Notes: generated by a model not told the origin, from the sequence alone. Counted from the stretch's first letter, positions 55,047-62,755 are shown. The stretch is 64,000 nt of DNA from Christiangramia forsetii KT0803 (GCF_000060345.1 NC_008571.1:310001-374000), one strand, 5' to 3'. Translations and numbers: made by a program.

Positions 55047-56306
55047 TTAGTTCAGTTCAAATGCATCTTTTACTTTATCTACATAATCGAGTTTTTCCCA
55101 GGTAAATAATTCTACTTCCCTGGTTATTTTTCCTTTATACGGACTCTCAAAAATCTTAGTAACCTTTCGCGGTTCTTTTCCCATATGTCCATAAGCAGCA
55201 GTTTCTCGATAGATTGGATTTCTTAATTTCAATCTATCCTCGATTGAAGACGGGCGCATATCAAAAATTTCTTTAACTTTTTCAGCGATCTGGCCGTCGG
55301 ATAAATCTGTATTATTTTTTCCATACGTATATACCGAAATTGAAGTTGGTTCAACAACTCCAATAGCATACGAAACCTGAACCAGAATTTCCGGAGCTAC
55401 GCCTGCGGCTACCAGGTTTTTTGCAATATGTCTGGAAGCGTACGCCGCAGAACGGTCTACTTTTGAAGGATCTTTTCCGGAAAATGCACCACCACCGTGA
55501 GCACCTTTACCACCATACGTATCTACGATGATCTTTCTACCGGTAAGTCCGGCATCGCCATGAGGCCCACCAATTACAAACTTCCCGGTTGGATTAATAT
55601 GATATACGATATCGTCATTAAATAATTTCTGAACATATTCCGGCAATTGTTTTTTAACCCTCGGGATCAAAATCTCAATAATATCCTTTTTGATCTTAGT
55701 CAACATCTTTTCATCATCGGCATCAAAATCATCATGCTGGGTAGAAACTACAATGGCAACTATTCTTTCCGGAACGTTCTCGTCACTATATTCAATAGTT
55801 ACCTGACTTTTAGAATCCGGTCGCAGATATTCAATTTCTTTTCCTTCGCGTCTTAGTTTCGCAAGTTCAATAAGGATCTTGTGAGAAATATCAAGAGCAA
55901 GAGGCATGTAATTTTCAGTTTCGTTGGTTGCGTAACCAAACATCATTCCCTGGTCACCAGCTCCCTGTTCCTCTTTATTTCCACGATCTACACCCTGGTA
56001 AATATCCTGAGATTGTTCGTGGATCAAAGAAATAACCCCGCAAGAATCTCCGCTGAATTTATAAGCTCCTTTAGTATAACCAATATCGTTAATCACGTCC
56101 CTTGCGATATTTTGAACATCTAAATAAGTATTACTTCTAACTTCACCGGCCAATACCACCTGTCCCGTAGTTACCATAGTTTCACAGGCAACTTTAGATT
56201 CACCATCAAATGCAAGAAAATTGTCTAATAAAGCATCACTAATCTGATCTGCAATTTTATCTGGGTGTCCTTCAGAAACACTTTCTGAAGTAAATAAATA
56301 AGCCAT
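55047..56306 (-). CDS. metK: S-adenosylmethionine synthetase
   Basis: 419 residues, somewhat longer than the E. coli enzyme (384). Makes SAM from methionine and ATP. GHPDK at 13-17, the [15 protein letters not shown] loop and the [16 protein letters not shown] phosphate loop are signatures. The roughly 145-base 5' UTR contains a SAM-II-like aptamer, indicating feedback by its own product. Divergent from the metYX operon. Confidence 0.97.
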   Translation of the reverse strand: MAYLFTSESVSEGHPDKIADQISDALLDNFLAFDGESKVACETMVTTGQVVLAGEVRSNTYLDVQNIARDVINDIGYTKGAYKFSGDSCGVISLIHEQSQDIYQGVDRGNKEEQGAGDQGMMFGYATNETENYMPLALDISHKILIELAKLRREGKEIEYLRPDSKSQVTIEYSDENVPERIVAIVVSTQHDDFDADDEKMLTKIKKDIIEILIPRVKKQLPEYVQKLFNDDIVYHINPTGKFVIGGPHGDAGLTGRKIIVDTYGGKGAHGGGAFSGKDPSKVDRSAAYASRHIAKNLVAAGVAPEILVQVSYAIGVVEPTSISVYTYGKNNTDLSDGQIAEKVKEIFDMRPSSIEDRLKLRNPIYRETAAYGHMGKEPRKVTKIFESPYKGKITREVELFTWEKLDYVDKVKDAFELN

Positions 56307-56376
56307 TCAATTACTTTTTAGGTTAATAAGAACGGAAAAATTTGACGTGAAAGGCTAAATGGAGTGTAAAAACATT

Positions 56377-56440
56377 CTGCTTTAGCATTTTAAAATACCT
56401 TTTATAAGTATTAGGGTTGCAATCAGTCAAATCTATCCCT
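56377..56440 (-). ncRNA. SAM-II riboswitch aptamer in the metK 5' UTR
   Basis: Minus-strand RNA. P1 is AGGG (56440-56437) with CCCT (56416-56413). The loop GATTTGACTGATTGCAA carries the conserved SAM-II core. The pseudoknot pairs CTG (56426-56424) with CAG (56379-56377) and GCA (56420-56418) with TGC (56387-56385) within TGCTAAAGCAG. An extra small hairpin (AATAC/GTATT) separates the two parts. The conserved GATTT...TTGCA and GCTAAA elements match SAM-II RNAs. It ends about 70 bases before the metK ATG. No terminator follows, so control is probably translational. Confidence 0.82.
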
Positions 56441-56455
56441 TTCAGTATGTAAGCA

Positions 56456-56485
56456 CAAATGTATAAAAATTCATATCATAGCAAA
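56456..56485 (-). promoter_or_regulatory. metK promoter
   Basis: TTTG (56485-56482), 18 bases, then TACATTTG (56463-56456) on the minus strand. It places the start near 56450, just before the riboswitch. Confidence 0.75.
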
Positions 56486-56554
56486 TTGATTTAACTTCAT
56501 TTTATCCTATTTGAAGTTTTAATAAGATTTGTTGAACCGTAAGGAGATTTGTTT

Positions 56555-56675
56555 TAATAGCCATTTGGGCGTTGCGCTTCGCCTTAAGTGGCTTGCGCCG
56601 GGCTTTTACGGCTCGCTTCCCGATAAAAAGATCGGGAGAGCTCAAACAAACCGCTCAATCCCTAACGCAAAGAAT
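56555..56675. repeat. GC-rich structured intergenic repeat (GGGCGTT...CCCTAACGC type)
   Basis: About 120 bases, markedly GC-richer than the surroundings. It runs from TTTGGGCGTTGCGC to TCCCTAACGCAAAG, with imperfect inverted ends (TTTGGGCGTT/AACGCAAA). Inside are GGGCTTTTACGGCTCGCTT and the hairpin TCCCGATAAAAAGATCGGGA. Comparable GGGCGTT...TCCCTAACGC blocks are familiar between genes in Flavobacteriia. An 83-codon frame across it (56529-56780) was rejected as non-coding. Confidence 0.6.
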
Positions 56676-56768
56676 AGGTTCCAGATAAATCAAAGAACAG
56701 GTATTATAATTTCAGAATCCGTAAAAAAAGCAACCAAAAATTTAATTTTCGCAATTCTTCTCCAATTA

Positions 56769-56801
56769 TTTGGATATTAAAAAATTCCGTGCATATCTTT
56801 G
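56769..56801 (+). promoter_or_regulatory. Promoter of the methionine operon leader
   Basis: TTTG (56769-56772), 21 bases, TATCTTTG (56794-56801), a consensus promoter. Transcription would begin near 56808, about 13 bases before the first leader ATG. Confidence 0.8.
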
Positions 56802-56820
56802 TAATTCACAGAACGAAATA

Positions 56821-56889
56821 ATGATCAGAACAATTTGCAATATGATGTGTATGATGCCGGAAAATTCCGCAGCGCACTCTATTGCATAA
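56821..56889 (+). CDS. Met/Cys leader peptide 1 (22 codons) of the met operon
   Basis: ATG at 56821 to TAA at 56887-56889. The first twelve residues are MIRTICNMMCMM: Met 1, 8, 9, 11, 12 and Cys 6, 10, then PENSAAHSIA. Five Met and two Cys in 22 codons is far above chance. It lies 20 bases after a consensus -7 element and 21 bases before a strong intrinsic terminator. GCAGCG at 56869-56874, inside codons 17-18, can pair with CGCTGC at 56917-56922 in the 5' terminator arm. A ribosome stalled on Met or Cys codons would leave it free, so readthrough follows. The peptide itself probably has no function. Confidence 0.82.
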   Translation: MIRTICNMMCMMPENSAAHSIA

Positions 56890-56910
56890 AACTGAAAAGA
56901 TATATTTGCA

Positions 56911-56942
56911 AAAAGCCGCTGCCAACCGCAGCGGCTTTTTTT
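56911..56942 (+). terminator. Attenuator terminator 1
   Basis: AAAAGCCGCTGC-CAACC-GCAGCGGCTTTT ending in seven T. Its 5' arm is the target of the antiterminator pairing from leader peptide 1. Confidence 0.88.
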
Positions 56943-56956
56943 ATGTCTTAATTTTT

Positions 56957-57094
56957 GTCACACTGAGCTTAGTTAAGCTTTTGAAATAAAATAAACCGTC
57001 ATCCTGAACTTGATTCAGGATCTATTCAGAAGCTGAATCAAGTTCAGCTTGACGAAAGGAAAAATAAAATGTCAGGCTGAGCGAAGTCGAAGCC
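56957..57094. repeat. Intergenic repeat cluster between the two attenuators
   Basis: Several repeat modules: GTCACACTGAGCTTAGTTAA; GTCATCCTGAACTTGATTCA followed by GGATC; an inverted AAGCTGAATCAAGTTCAGCT then TGACG; and CAGGCTGAGCGAAGTCGAAG. These match repeats elsewhere in the window. They separate attenuator 1 from leader peptide 2. Confidence 0.65.
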
Positions 57095-57111
57095 ATTTAA
57101 ATAATTAAGAA

Positions 57112-57207
57112 ATGAAAACAAGAGTAATAGCAAATATGATAATGTCTAACATGATGGCGATGTGTATGTGTCGCATGAGCAGCTATTACCAAAACTTGAG
57201 AATGTAG
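57112..57207 (+). CDS. Met/Cys leader peptide 2 (31 codons) of the met operon
   Basis: ATG at 57112-57114 to TAG at 57205-57207. Residues 9-22 read MIMSNMMAMCMCRM. In all there are nine Met (1, 9, 11, 14, 15, 17, 19, 22, 31) and two Cys (18, 20) in 31 codons. Segment 1 (GTAATAGC, 57124-57131) can pair with segment 2 (GCTATTAC, 57182-57189), both inside the ORF. Segment 2 can instead pair with segment 3 (TGGTAATAGC, 57243-57252) at the terminator. Stalling at the Met block covers segment 1 and frees segment 2; finishing at the stop covers segment 2. No separate promoter was seen, so it probably shares the transcript of leader 1. Confidence 0.85.
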   Translation: MKTRVIANMIMSNMMAMCMCRMSSYYQNLRM

Positions 57208-57271
57208 AATCTAGTTATAGAGTTCAATTCGTAAAGTCCCCCTGGTAATAGCATATCAGGGGGACTTTTTT
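57182..57271 (+). promoter_or_regulatory. Attenuator 2: antiterminator and terminator
   Basis: Terminator: AAGTCCCCCTG (57234-57244) pairs perfectly with CAGGGGGACTT (57257-57267), then T residues to 57271. The competing antiterminator is ten perfect pairs between GCTATTACCA (57182-57191) and TGGTAATAGC (57243-57252), which uses the loop and the top two pairs of the terminator stem. A pseudoknot holding both is disfavoured because only six bases would span the ten-pair helix. The arrangement is the classical 1:2, 2:3, 3:4 scheme. Confidence 0.8.
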
Positions 57272-57281
57272 ATTAAGGAAT

Positions 57282-57314
57282 AAACCTCCCAGGTTTTCAA
57301 AACCTGGGAGGTTT
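57282..57314. repeat. Perfect 16-bp inverted repeat before metY
   Basis: AAACCTCCCAGGTTTT (57282-57297) and AAAACCTGGGAGGTTT (57299-57314) with one base between. It has no T-run, so it is not an intrinsic terminator. It resembles a widespread intergenic palindrome and lies 30 bases before the metY start. Confidence 0.75.
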
Positions 57315-57344
57315 GAAAAAAAAGCTTTAAAAAATATCAAGATT

Positions 57345-58637
57345 ATGAGCACTCAAAATTTTTCAACTAAGGCACTTCATGCAGGACATGATACTACACA
57401 GAACGGTGGAACCAGAGCAGTTCCTATTTATCAAACAAGTTCCTATGTTTTTGATGACAGCGATCACGCTGCCGATCTTTTCTCCCTGGCTAAACCGGGA
57501 TTTATTTATACCAGGTTAAACAATCCAACAAATGATGTTCTGGAGCAGCGACTTGCTGCAATAGAAGGAGGAATAGGCGCGGTGGTCACTGCTTCAGGAA
57601 CTGCCGCAATCAATACCGCTTTATTAACTTTACTCAGAGCAGGAGATCATATTGTAGCTTCCAGTAGTTTATATGGAGGAACTTTCAATCTTCTAAAAAA
57701 CACCCTTCCAAGATTTGGAATTACCACGACGTTCGTAAATCCTCAGGATCCGGAAAACTTCAAAAAAGCGGCTAAGGAAAATACGCGTGTATTTTTTGTA
57801 GAATCATTGGGAAATCCGAAACTGGATGTCCTTGATCTTAAAGGAATTTCTAAAGAAGCAAAGGCCTTTAAAGTACCATTTATAGTGGATAATACGGTTG
57901 CAACCCCATATTTACTAAATCCAATAGAGCATGGTGCCGACATTGTGATCCATTCCCTTACCAAATATATTAACGGGAACGGAACTTCGCTTGGAGGAGT
58001 GATCATCGATGCAGGTAAATTTGACTGGGCTAACGGGAAATTCCCTGAATTTACTGAACCTTCTCCGGGATATCATGGGCTTGTATATCATGATGCTTTA
58101 GAAGAGGCCGCTTTTATAGCGAAGGTTAGAATCGAAGGTTTGAGAGATCACGGTGCGGCATTGAGTCCGTTCAATGCATTTCAAATAATTCAGGGACTGG
58201 AAACTTTGAAAATTAGAATTAAAGAACATAGTAAAAATGCACTGGAACTTGCTAAGTGGCTTCAGACACAGGAAGAAGTGGAATGGGTAAATTATCCCGG
58301 CCTGGAAGACAACAAGTATTATAAGCTGGCCAAAGAATATTTACCTGAAGGACAAAGCGGGCTCGTCACTTTTGGAGTTAAAGGAGGATTTGAAGCAGCC
58401 AAAACAGTAGTAGATGCATCTAAAGTTTTCTCTCTGCTCGCGAATATTGGAGACACAAAGTCGCTTATCATTCATCCGGCAAGCACTACCCATCAGCAAT
58501 TAACTGAGGAAGATCAGAAATCTACCGGAGTTACTCAGGATCTAATCAGGCTTTCCGTGGGACTTGAAGATGTGGAAGATCTTAAGACAGATTTAAAACA
58601 GGCTTTTTCACAAATTAAAAAGAAATCATTGGTTTAA
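57345..58637 (+). CDS. metY: O-acetylhomoserine sulfhydrylase (aminocarboxypropyltransferase)
   Basis: 430 residues, the usual length of MetY. Combines O-acetylhomoserine with sulfide (or methanethiol) to homocysteine (or methionine). PLP Lys in VIHSLTKYINGNGTSLGG, plus SSYVFDDSDHAADLF, YTRLNNPTNDVLEQRLAAIE in part and the C-terminal LIHPASTTHQQL. It is the first structural gene after the tandem attenuators, so supply of Met/Cys is expected to control it directly. Confidence 0.95.
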   Translation: MSTQNFSTKALHAGHDTTQNGGTRAVPIYQTSSYVFDDSDHAADLFSLAKPGFIYTRLNNPTNDVLEQRLAAIEGGIGAVVTASGTAAINTALLTLLRAGDHIVASSSLYGGTFNLLKNTLPRFGITTTFVNPQDPENFKKAAKENTRVFFVESLGNPKLDVLDLKGISKEAKAFKVPFIVDNTVATPYLLNPIEHGADIVIHSLTKYINGNGTSLGGVIIDAGKFDWANGKFPEFTEPSPGYHGLVYHDALEEAAFIAKVRIEGLRDHGAALSPFNAFQIIQGLETLKIRIKEHSKNALELAKWLQTQEEVEWVNYPGLEDNKYYKLAKEYLPEGQSGLVTFGVKGGFEAAKTVVDASKVFSLLANIGDTKSLIIHPASTTHQQLTEEDQKSTGVTQDLIRLSVGLEDVEDLKTDLKQAFSQIKKKSLV

Positions 58638-58642
58638 ATAAA

Positions 58643-58719
58643 CTTGTCGCACTGAGCTTGTCGAAGTGGGCTATTAATACTGCAATAAAAAAAGGCTTCG
58701 ACAGGCTCAGCTGGACAAA
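58643..58719. repeat. Inverted pair of CACTGAGCTTGTCGAAGTG repeats
   Basis: TTGTCGCACTGAGCTTGTCG at 58644 and its inverted partner GGCTTCGACAGGCTCAGCTG near 58694 could fold into one long hairpin in the metY-metX spacer. It may stabilise the upstream mRNA end. Confidence 0.65.
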
Positions 58720-58747
58720 ACATAAGATAAAAAGAGTTTTATAAAAT

Positions 58748-59761
58748 ATGTTACAAGAATTAACCATAGAAAATTTCACCAATTCTGCAGGTACTGCTCA
58801 GGATATCCACCTTAGCTATCAGTTCTTCGGAAAAAAGCCTTCCGAGGCTCCGATAATCTTGGTGAATCATGCACTTACTGGAAACTCGCTGGTAACGGGA
58901 AGTAAAGGATGGTGGAAAGATCTAATCGGAAAAAATAAATGTATTGATATTGATAAATTTTGCATCCTGGCTTTTAATATTCCGGGAAATGGTTTTAAAG
59001 GTCACGAAGACCAGTTCTTTGAAAATTATAAGGAATTCAGGCTAAGGGATATTGCAGAGATCCAGGCACTAGCTCTTGAAAAACTGAATGTCAACAAACT
59101 TTTTGCCATTATTGGTGGGAGTATTGGTGGTGCATTGGCCTGGGAACTTGCAGTTTTAAAACCTCAATTGGCTGAGAATATAGTCCCCATCGCAACCGAT
59201 TATAAATCGACTGACTGGCTGGTTGCTAATTGCAGAATTCAGGATCATATATTAAATAATTCTTCCAATCCCGTTCATGATGCCAGAATGCATGCGATGA
59301 CTTTCTATCGTACGCCGCAATCCTTGGCTCAAAAGTTTGAAAGTAAAAGAAATTCTAAAGATCAGATTTTTGAAGTGGAGAACTGGTTGTTGCACCATGG
59401 TGAAAAGTTAAAACATCGGTTTACATTAAAATCTTATAAGCTGATGAATCATTTGCTTACCACCATAGACATTAGCAACGGCACAGGAAATTACCTGGAA
59501 GCAGCGAGTAAAATTCAGGGGAGTATTCATGTTGTAACGGTCAATTCAGACTTGTTTTTCCTGGCTGAAGAGAACTGGAATACCTATGTAGAGCTTTCAC
59601 TTTTAAAGAATAACATCAGCATTCATGAGATCAAATCCATACACGGTCATGATGCATTTTTGATTGAGACAGATCAATTAAACAGATTTTTAAAACCAAT
59701 TTTCCAACTAACAAAAAAAGATTATGAAAACGATTCATCTCGCTCTGTTTGGGCCGGGTAA
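58748..59761 (+). CDS. metX: Homoserine O-acetyltransferase
   Basis: 337 residues of alpha/beta-hydrolase fold. Acetylates homoserine with acetyl-CoA. ILVNHALTGNS near the start and the nucleophile loop IIGGSIGGALAWELA are characteristic, and the catalytic His is in SIHGHDAFLIE. The last 12 codons overlap hom in another frame (38 bases), giving a tail NDSSRSVWAG. Confidence 0.93.
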   Translation: MLQELTIENFTNSAGTAQDIHLSYQFFGKKPSEAPIILVNHALTGNSLVTGSKGWWKDLIGKNKCIDIDKFCILAFNIPGNGFKGHEDQFFENYKEFRLRDIAEIQALALEKLNVNKLFAIIGGSIGGALAWELAVLKPQLAENIVPIATDYKSTDWLVANCRIQDHILNNSSNPVHDARMHAMTFYRTPQSLAQKFESKRNSKDQIFEVENWLLHHGEKLKHRFTLKSYKLMNHLLTTIDISNGTGNYLEAASKIQGSIHVVTVNSDLFFLAEENWNTYVELSLLKNNISIHEIKSIHGHDAFLIETDQLNRFLKPIFQLTKKDYENDSSRSVWAG

Positions 59762-60797
59762 AGTAGGAAGCAAGTTGCTGGAACAACTTTCCATTTCTGA
59801 AGAACACTTAAAAAAGTCTTCCGGAATTAATGTAAAATTAATCCTGGTAGCCGATTCTTCTCATGCGCTTTTAAATCCGAAAGGCATAAAGTCCAGCTGG
59901 AATAATGGGTTCAAATCAGGTGCAAAGAGATATTCTTTTAATGATATAAAAGATTATTTCAGAGAAAATGAATTTAAGAATCTGGTTTCCATAGATACGA
60001 CGGCCAGTGAAGATTTTCCGCAGAAATATATTGCATTAGTAAATGCAGGGAGTCATATCATTGCCGCCAATAAAGTAGCCAATACATTGTCTTCTGAATT
60101 TTATAAAGAGCTAAGAAAAGAGTTGAAAAGGAATAATAAAAAATTTATATACGAAACCAATGTGGGAGCTGGCCTTCCAATTGTTGAAACACTTAGAAAT
60201 CTGCATCTTTCAGGAGAAAAAGTGACTAGAATACGAGGAGTTTTCTCGGGATCATTGAGCTATATTTTCAATAAATATTCAGAAGATGAAAAAGATTTTT
60301 CAGAAGTCTTGAAAGAAGCCGGGATTCTTGGTTATACCGAGCCAGATGCGCGTATTGATTTAAGCGGAAAGGATGTTGGACGAAAATTATTGATCCTTGC
60401 CCGAGAATTGGAACTGAATAAAGAACTGACAGATGTGAGAATTCAGTCTTTAATTCCGAAGCAATTGAATGGAGATACCAGTCTTGAAGAATTTAATAAA
60501 AGAGTAGAAGAACTGGATCTTCATTTTGGGAGTTATAAAAAAGATAAGTCAGAAGATGAGGTTTTACGGTATGTTGGAGAATTAAACGCTGTGAGTGGAG
60601 AACTGGAAGCAAAGCTTATTAAGGAGCCTAAAACATCGGTTCTTGGACAAATAGAAGGAGCCGATAATATTTTTGAGATATATACCGAATCTTATAAAGA
60701 CCTGCCTTTAGTGATTCGTGGAGCCGGTGCCGGAGCAGATGTTACGGCAAGGGGAGTATTTGGCGATATTTTAAAAATATCTGAACGTTTAAATTAA
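59724..60797 (+). CDS. hom: Homoserine dehydrogenase, monofunctional, without ACT domain
   Basis: 357 residues. Reduces aspartate semialdehyde to homoserine. Rossmann start MKTIHLALFGPGKVGSKLLE, then IIAANKVANTL, YETNVGAGLPIVETL and the LGYTEPDARIDLSGKDVGRK signature. It lacks both an aspartokinase part and a C-terminal ACT domain, so amino-acid feedback is unlikely and control would be by the leader. It overlaps metX by 38 bases. Confidence 0.95.
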   Translation: MKTIHLALFGPGKVGSKLLEQLSISEEHLKKSSGINVKLILVADSSHALLNPKGIKSSWNNGFKSGAKRYSFNDIKDYFRENEFKNLVSIDTTASEDFPQKYIALVNAGSHIIAANKVANTLSSEFYKELRKELKRNNKKFIYETNVGAGLPIVETLRNLHLSGEKVTRIRGVFSGSLSYIFNKYSEDEKDFSEVLKEAGILGYTEPDARIDLSGKDVGRKLLILARELELNKELTDVRIQSLIPKQLNGDTSLEEFNKRVEELDLHFGSYKKDKSEDEVLRYVGELNAVSGELEAKLIKEPKTSVLGQIEGADNIFEIYTESYKDLPLVIRGAGAGADVTARGVFGDILKISERLN

Positions 60798-60804
60798 GAT
60801 TAAG

Positions 60805-62019
60805 ATGGAAAACCTACAAGCTACCGGGATAGATGAAAATGACTGTAATGGATATTCAGAGGAACATTTTGAAACTATTGCGGTAAGAACCCAGAGTGCC
60901 AGAACACAATTTCAGGAGCATTCTGTGCCGCTGTATCTTACTTCGAGTTATATTTTTGAAGATTCTGAAGATATGAGGGCCAGTTTTGCTGAGGAGAAAG
61001 ACCGGAATATTTATAGCCGATTCACAAATCCTAATACTTCTGAATTTGTGGAGAAGATCGCCAGGATGGAAGGTGCAGAGACGGGTTATGCATTTGCAAC
61101 CGGAATGGCAGCAGTTTTTTCCACGTTGGCAGCTTTACTGAATAGTGGAGATCATATTGTATCTGCGAGATCGGTTTTTGGATCTACCCATGGCTTGTTT
61201 ACCAGGTATTTTCCGAAATGGAATATTTCTCACAGCTATTTTGATGTGAATAAGCCGGAAACTATTGAGGATTTGATCAAACCTGAAACTAAAATTTTGT
61301 TTGCCGAATCTCCAACAAATCCGGGAGTTGATATTCTGGATCTTGAATTTTTAGGTCAGATCGCAAAAAAGCACCATCTAATACTCATTATTGATAATTG
61401 CTTTGCTACCCCATATATTCAAAATCCAATAAAATTCGGGGCAGATCTGGTGATCCATTCAGCAACTAAATTAATAGATGGTCAGGGAAGAGTGCTTGGT
61501 GGGGTAACTGTGGGAAGAGAAGATTTGATAAGGGAAATTTATCTTTTTAGTAGAAATACTGGGCCGGCGCTTTCACCATTTAATGCCTGGGTTCTTTCAA
61601 AAAGTTTAGAAACTCTGGCAGTTCGTTTGGACAGGCATTGTGAAAATGCATTGAAAGTTGCTGAGTTTTTAGAGGCGAATAAAAATATTGAGCAGGTGAA
61701 ATATCCATTTTTGAAATCTCATCCTCAATATGATATAGCAAAGAGACAGATGAAGTTAGGAGGAAATGTGGTGGCATTCCAAATAAAGGGGGGAGTGGAA
61801 GCAGGAAGAAAATTTATAGATAAACTTTTGCTATGCTCCAGATCTGCAAATCTTGGAGATACAAGAACCATAGTGACTCATCCTGCCTCGACAACTCATA
61901 GCAAACTTTCGCATGATGAACTTAGTTCCGCGGGGATTGCCGAAGGATTGGTGCGAGTATCTGTTGGACTTGAAAATGTGGATGATGTGATTAAGGATTT
62001 GAAACAGGCTTTAGAGTGA
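60805..62019 (+). CDS. metZ: Trans-sulfuration enzyme, O-succinyl/O-acetylhomoserine sulfhydrylase MetZ-like
   Basis: 404 residues of the Cys/Met-metabolism PLP family. PLP Lys in IHSATKLIDGQGRVLGG, a pattern typical of MetZ rather than cystathionine gamma-synthase. FETIAVRTQSARTQFQEHS and the end THPASTTHSKL, SVGLENVDDVI are complete. Last gene of metY-metX-hom-metZ (7-base gap). It gives the operon a second sulfhydrylase beside MetY. A MetB-type role is not excluded. Confidence 0.9.
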   Translation: MENLQATGIDENDCNGYSEEHFETIAVRTQSARTQFQEHSVPLYLTSSYIFEDSEDMRASFAEEKDRNIYSRFTNPNTSEFVEKIARMEGAETGYAFATGMAAVFSTLAALLNSGDHIVSARSVFGSTHGLFTRYFPKWNISHSYFDVNKPETIEDLIKPETKILFAESPTNPGVDILDLEFLGQIAKKHHLILIIDNCFATPYIQNPIKFGADLVIHSATKLIDGQGRVLGGVTVGREDLIREIYLFSRNTGPALSPFNAWVLSKSLETLAVRLDRHCENALKVAEFLEANKNIEQVKYPFLKSHPQYDIAKRQMKLGGNVVAFQIKGGVEAGRKFIDKLLLCSRSANLGDTRTIVTHPASTTHSKLSHDELSSAGIAEGLVRVSVGLENVDDVIKDLKQALE

Positions 62020-62245
62020 AAAGGGAGAAGTGAAGAGTGAAGAGTGAAAAGTGAAAATTGGAGTTTGGAAGTTGAAAAATTCAGAAAGTTTGTCACATTG
62101 AGCGCAGTCGAAATGTGTTGTTGGAATTTCACTGCACTCGCAAAGGCACTTAAGAAAGAGAAGAGAGAAATGCGAAGTAAAAAAATGGAAGTTGGAATTT
62201 GGAAAATTTAGAAAGTTTGTCACATTGAGCGCAGTCGAAATGTGA
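62020..62245. repeat. Low-complexity spacer with two identical 35-base direct repeats
   Basis: GTGAAGAGTGAAGAGTGAAA-type simple repeats start the spacer. The 35 bases AGAAAGTTTGTCACATTGAG...AAATGTG occur identically at 62083-62117 and 62210-62244, each containing the TCACATTGAGCGCAGTCGAA version of the window's gene-end repeat. Short frames here are not genes. Confidence 0.75.
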
Positions 62246-62299
62246 AAGTTGGAATGTTAGAAGTAATAACTGAAAGCTGGATTTTATTATATTCGTCCT

Positions 62300-62713
62300 A
62301 TGCTTTCTAAAAAGACCAAGTACGGAATTAAGGCTCTGGCATATATTGCCAGAAAAAAAGACAGAAAACCTGTCCAGGCATCTGAAATCTCTGAAAGTGA
62401 AAATATTTCACAGAAATTCCTTGAAAGTATTCTTCTGGAATTGCGAAAATCAGGATTTCTAGGTTCAAAAAAAGGTAAGGGCGGCGGCTATTATCTCATT
62501 AAAGAACCAGCTGAAATCAAAATGACAGCTGTTATCCGGGTTTTGGAAGGACCTATCGCGATGGTGCCTTGTGTAAGTCTTAATTATTATGAGAAATGCA
62601 ACGATTGTCCAGATGAAAAAACCTGTTCGGTCCACAAATTAATGATTCAGTTAAGGGATGCGTCTTTAAATGTACTTGGTGAAAACACTTTAGAAGATAT
62701 TGCTTTTGTATAG
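62300..62713 (+). CDS. Rrf2-family transcriptional regulator (CymR/IscR-like)
   Basis: 137 residues. Winged helix start MLSKKTKYGIKALAYIARKK, recognition region SEISESENISQKFLESILLE in part and the wing KKGKGGGYYLI. Three Cys (CVSLNYYEKCNDC) with CSVHK further on could bind an Fe-S cluster or sense sulfur status. It lies directly upstream of the sulfate-reduction operon and is its probable regulator, like CymR-type control of cysteine supply in Firmicutes. Confidence 0.93.
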   Translation: MLSKKTKYGIKALAYIARKKDRKPVQASEISESENISQKFLESILLELRKSGFLGSKKGKGGGYYLIKEPAEIKMTAVIRVLEGPIAMVPCVSLNYYEKCNDCPDEKTCSVHKLMIQLRDASLNVLGENTLEDIAFV

Positions 62714-62755
62714 TGATTCTTAGAGTGTTAAAATAAGATTTTTTTATCGAAATAA

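Noticed and set aside
56529-56780. 83-codon ORF on the plus strand
   Set aside because: It runs through the GC-rich structured repeat and the met leader -33 region, has no family resemblance and no promoter of its own.
57282-57314. Third attenuator terminator before metY
   Set aside because: The inverted repeat is perfect but not followed by T residues and has no leader ORF. It is better treated as a dispersed palindrome.
61896-62223. Minus-strand ORFs rich in Ser, Phe and Leu downstream of metZ
   Set aside because: They translate low-complexity GTGAAGAGTGAA repeats and the duplicated 35-base unit.
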